This document shows, in pieces, positions 63,738 through 64,000 of a stretch of DNA of 64,000 nt. A program made the position numbers and the translations under genes. Position 1 is the first letter of the stretch, and each line of letters starts with the position of its first letter. This stretch comes from Amycolatopsis sp. EV170708-02-1 (GTDB taxonomy: Bacteria > Actinomycetota > Actinomycetes > Mycobacteriales > Pseudonocardiaceae): assembly GCF_022479115.1 (NCBI RefSeq), contig NZ_CP092497.1, forward strand, positions 7,998,001 through 8,062,000. Reading direction: 5' to 3'. A model generated the notes under the pieces. The model was not told where the DNA came from. It searched no databases and worked only from the letters and a program-made list of their open reading frames with translations.

Positions 63738-64000
63738 TCAGGAAGCGAAGTAGGCCTTCAGCGCGTCGGACCAGTCTCGAAGCGGTGTGAGACCCGCCTC
63801 GCGCCAGGAAGCGTTCGACAGCACCCCGTACGCCGGACGCGCCGCCGGGCGGGGGAATTCCGCCGTCGTACATGGCTTCACCCGAGCCGGATCCGCGCCG
63901 AGTTCGGTGAAGATCGCCTTCGCGAACCCGCACCACGTCGTCGACCCGCCACCGGTGCAATGCAGCACCCGCTGCGAAGGCCCATCACCCGCGGCGACCC
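63738..64000 (-). CDS. rmlD: dTDP-4-dehydrorhamnose reductase, C-terminal part
   Basis: About 87 C-terminal residues; the gene continues past the window. LHCTGGGSTTWCGFAKAIFTELGADPARVKPCTTAEFPRP-type sequence and the ending (RPAYGVLSNASWREAGLTPLRDWSDALKAYF) are typical RmlD. It reduces dTDP-4-keto-rhamnose to dTDP-L-rhamnose, the donor for WbbL. Confidence 0.88.
   Translation of the reverse strand, partial: VAAGDGPSQRVLHCTGGGSTTWCGFAKAIFTELGADPARVKPCTTAEFPRPAARPAYGVLSNASWREAGLTPLRDWSDALKAYFAS

Overview
The window is high-GC actinobacterial chromosome, most likely from the order Pseudonocardiales, with Amycolatopsis as the best guess. The reasons are the GTG/TTG starts, the dense four-base stop/start overlaps, and the gene content: F420 synthesis, glucosyl-3-phosphoglycerate synthase, a WbbL/RmlD-type rhamnose wall linker and a SigE-RseA-HtrA-TatB block. 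The genus is an inference. No rRNA, tRNA, CRISPR array, phage or transposase gene was seen.

Layout. 0-8 kb is an envelope-stress block with the same set of genes as Mycobacterium tuberculosis Rv1220c-Rv1232c: MgtE-like/CBS protein, DUF1003 protein, Mrp ATPase, TatB, HtrA, RseA, SigE and an O-methyltransferase. 8-17.5 kb holds an MFS exporter with a divergent LysR regulator, a PAP2 phosphatase, PepA, a DUF3117 protein, a PaaG-like isomerase, Tag glycosylase, a DivIVA-domain protein, and a PadR regulator with three paralogous HAAS-type membrane proteins. 17.9-23.4 kb is a complete cydABDC operon for cytochrome bd. 23.4-27 kb has GpgS, an acyltransferase and two LOG-family genes, one followed by a 235-bp tandem duplication of its 3' end. 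27-36.9 kb is a secreted-hydrolase region: GH9 cellulase, M4 protease, frameshifted M28 peptidase, GH18 chitinase behind a DasR-type site, and a DUF3152 lipoprotein, interleaved with two XRE-TPR regulators, the second coupled to an APH-family kinase. 39-46.5 kb holds lysine/diaminopimelate genes (dapE, dapD, dapC-like, with a ferredoxin), a CHAD protein, and an FAD monooxygenase with its divergent TetR. 46.6-54.7 kb holds a GNAT protein, fbiA-fbiB-nudix (F420), a TQVV-repeat membrane protein, a YtrA-type GntR operon, an AlkA-type glycosylase and a nucleotidyltransferase. 54.8-64 kb is a serine hydrolase followed by a glycosyltransferase island between a wbbL-like gene and the 3' part of rmlD at the window edge.

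The most unusual content is between genes. A 17-bp quasi-palindrome (AGCAARGGWCCYTTGCT) occurs nine times, and at three places it supplies codons or a stop codon. Two copies of a roughly 190-bp module, about 16.5 kb apart and in opposite orientation, each have this 17-mer at both ends and contain two hairpins; paired substitutions between copies keep the stems intact. A second hairpin family (CCTCGTGAGTG...AACCGTCC) occurs three times, also with covarying stem bases. Several other perfect inverted repeats of 15-28 bp lie at gene ends.

Regulation visible in the sequence includes a SigE-type promoter in front of sigE, a DasR-like dre site before the chitinase, tandem palindromes before the TetR/monooxygenase pair, an 18-bp-arm inverted repeat before the GntR operon, and a 16-bp palindrome over the cydA promoter region.
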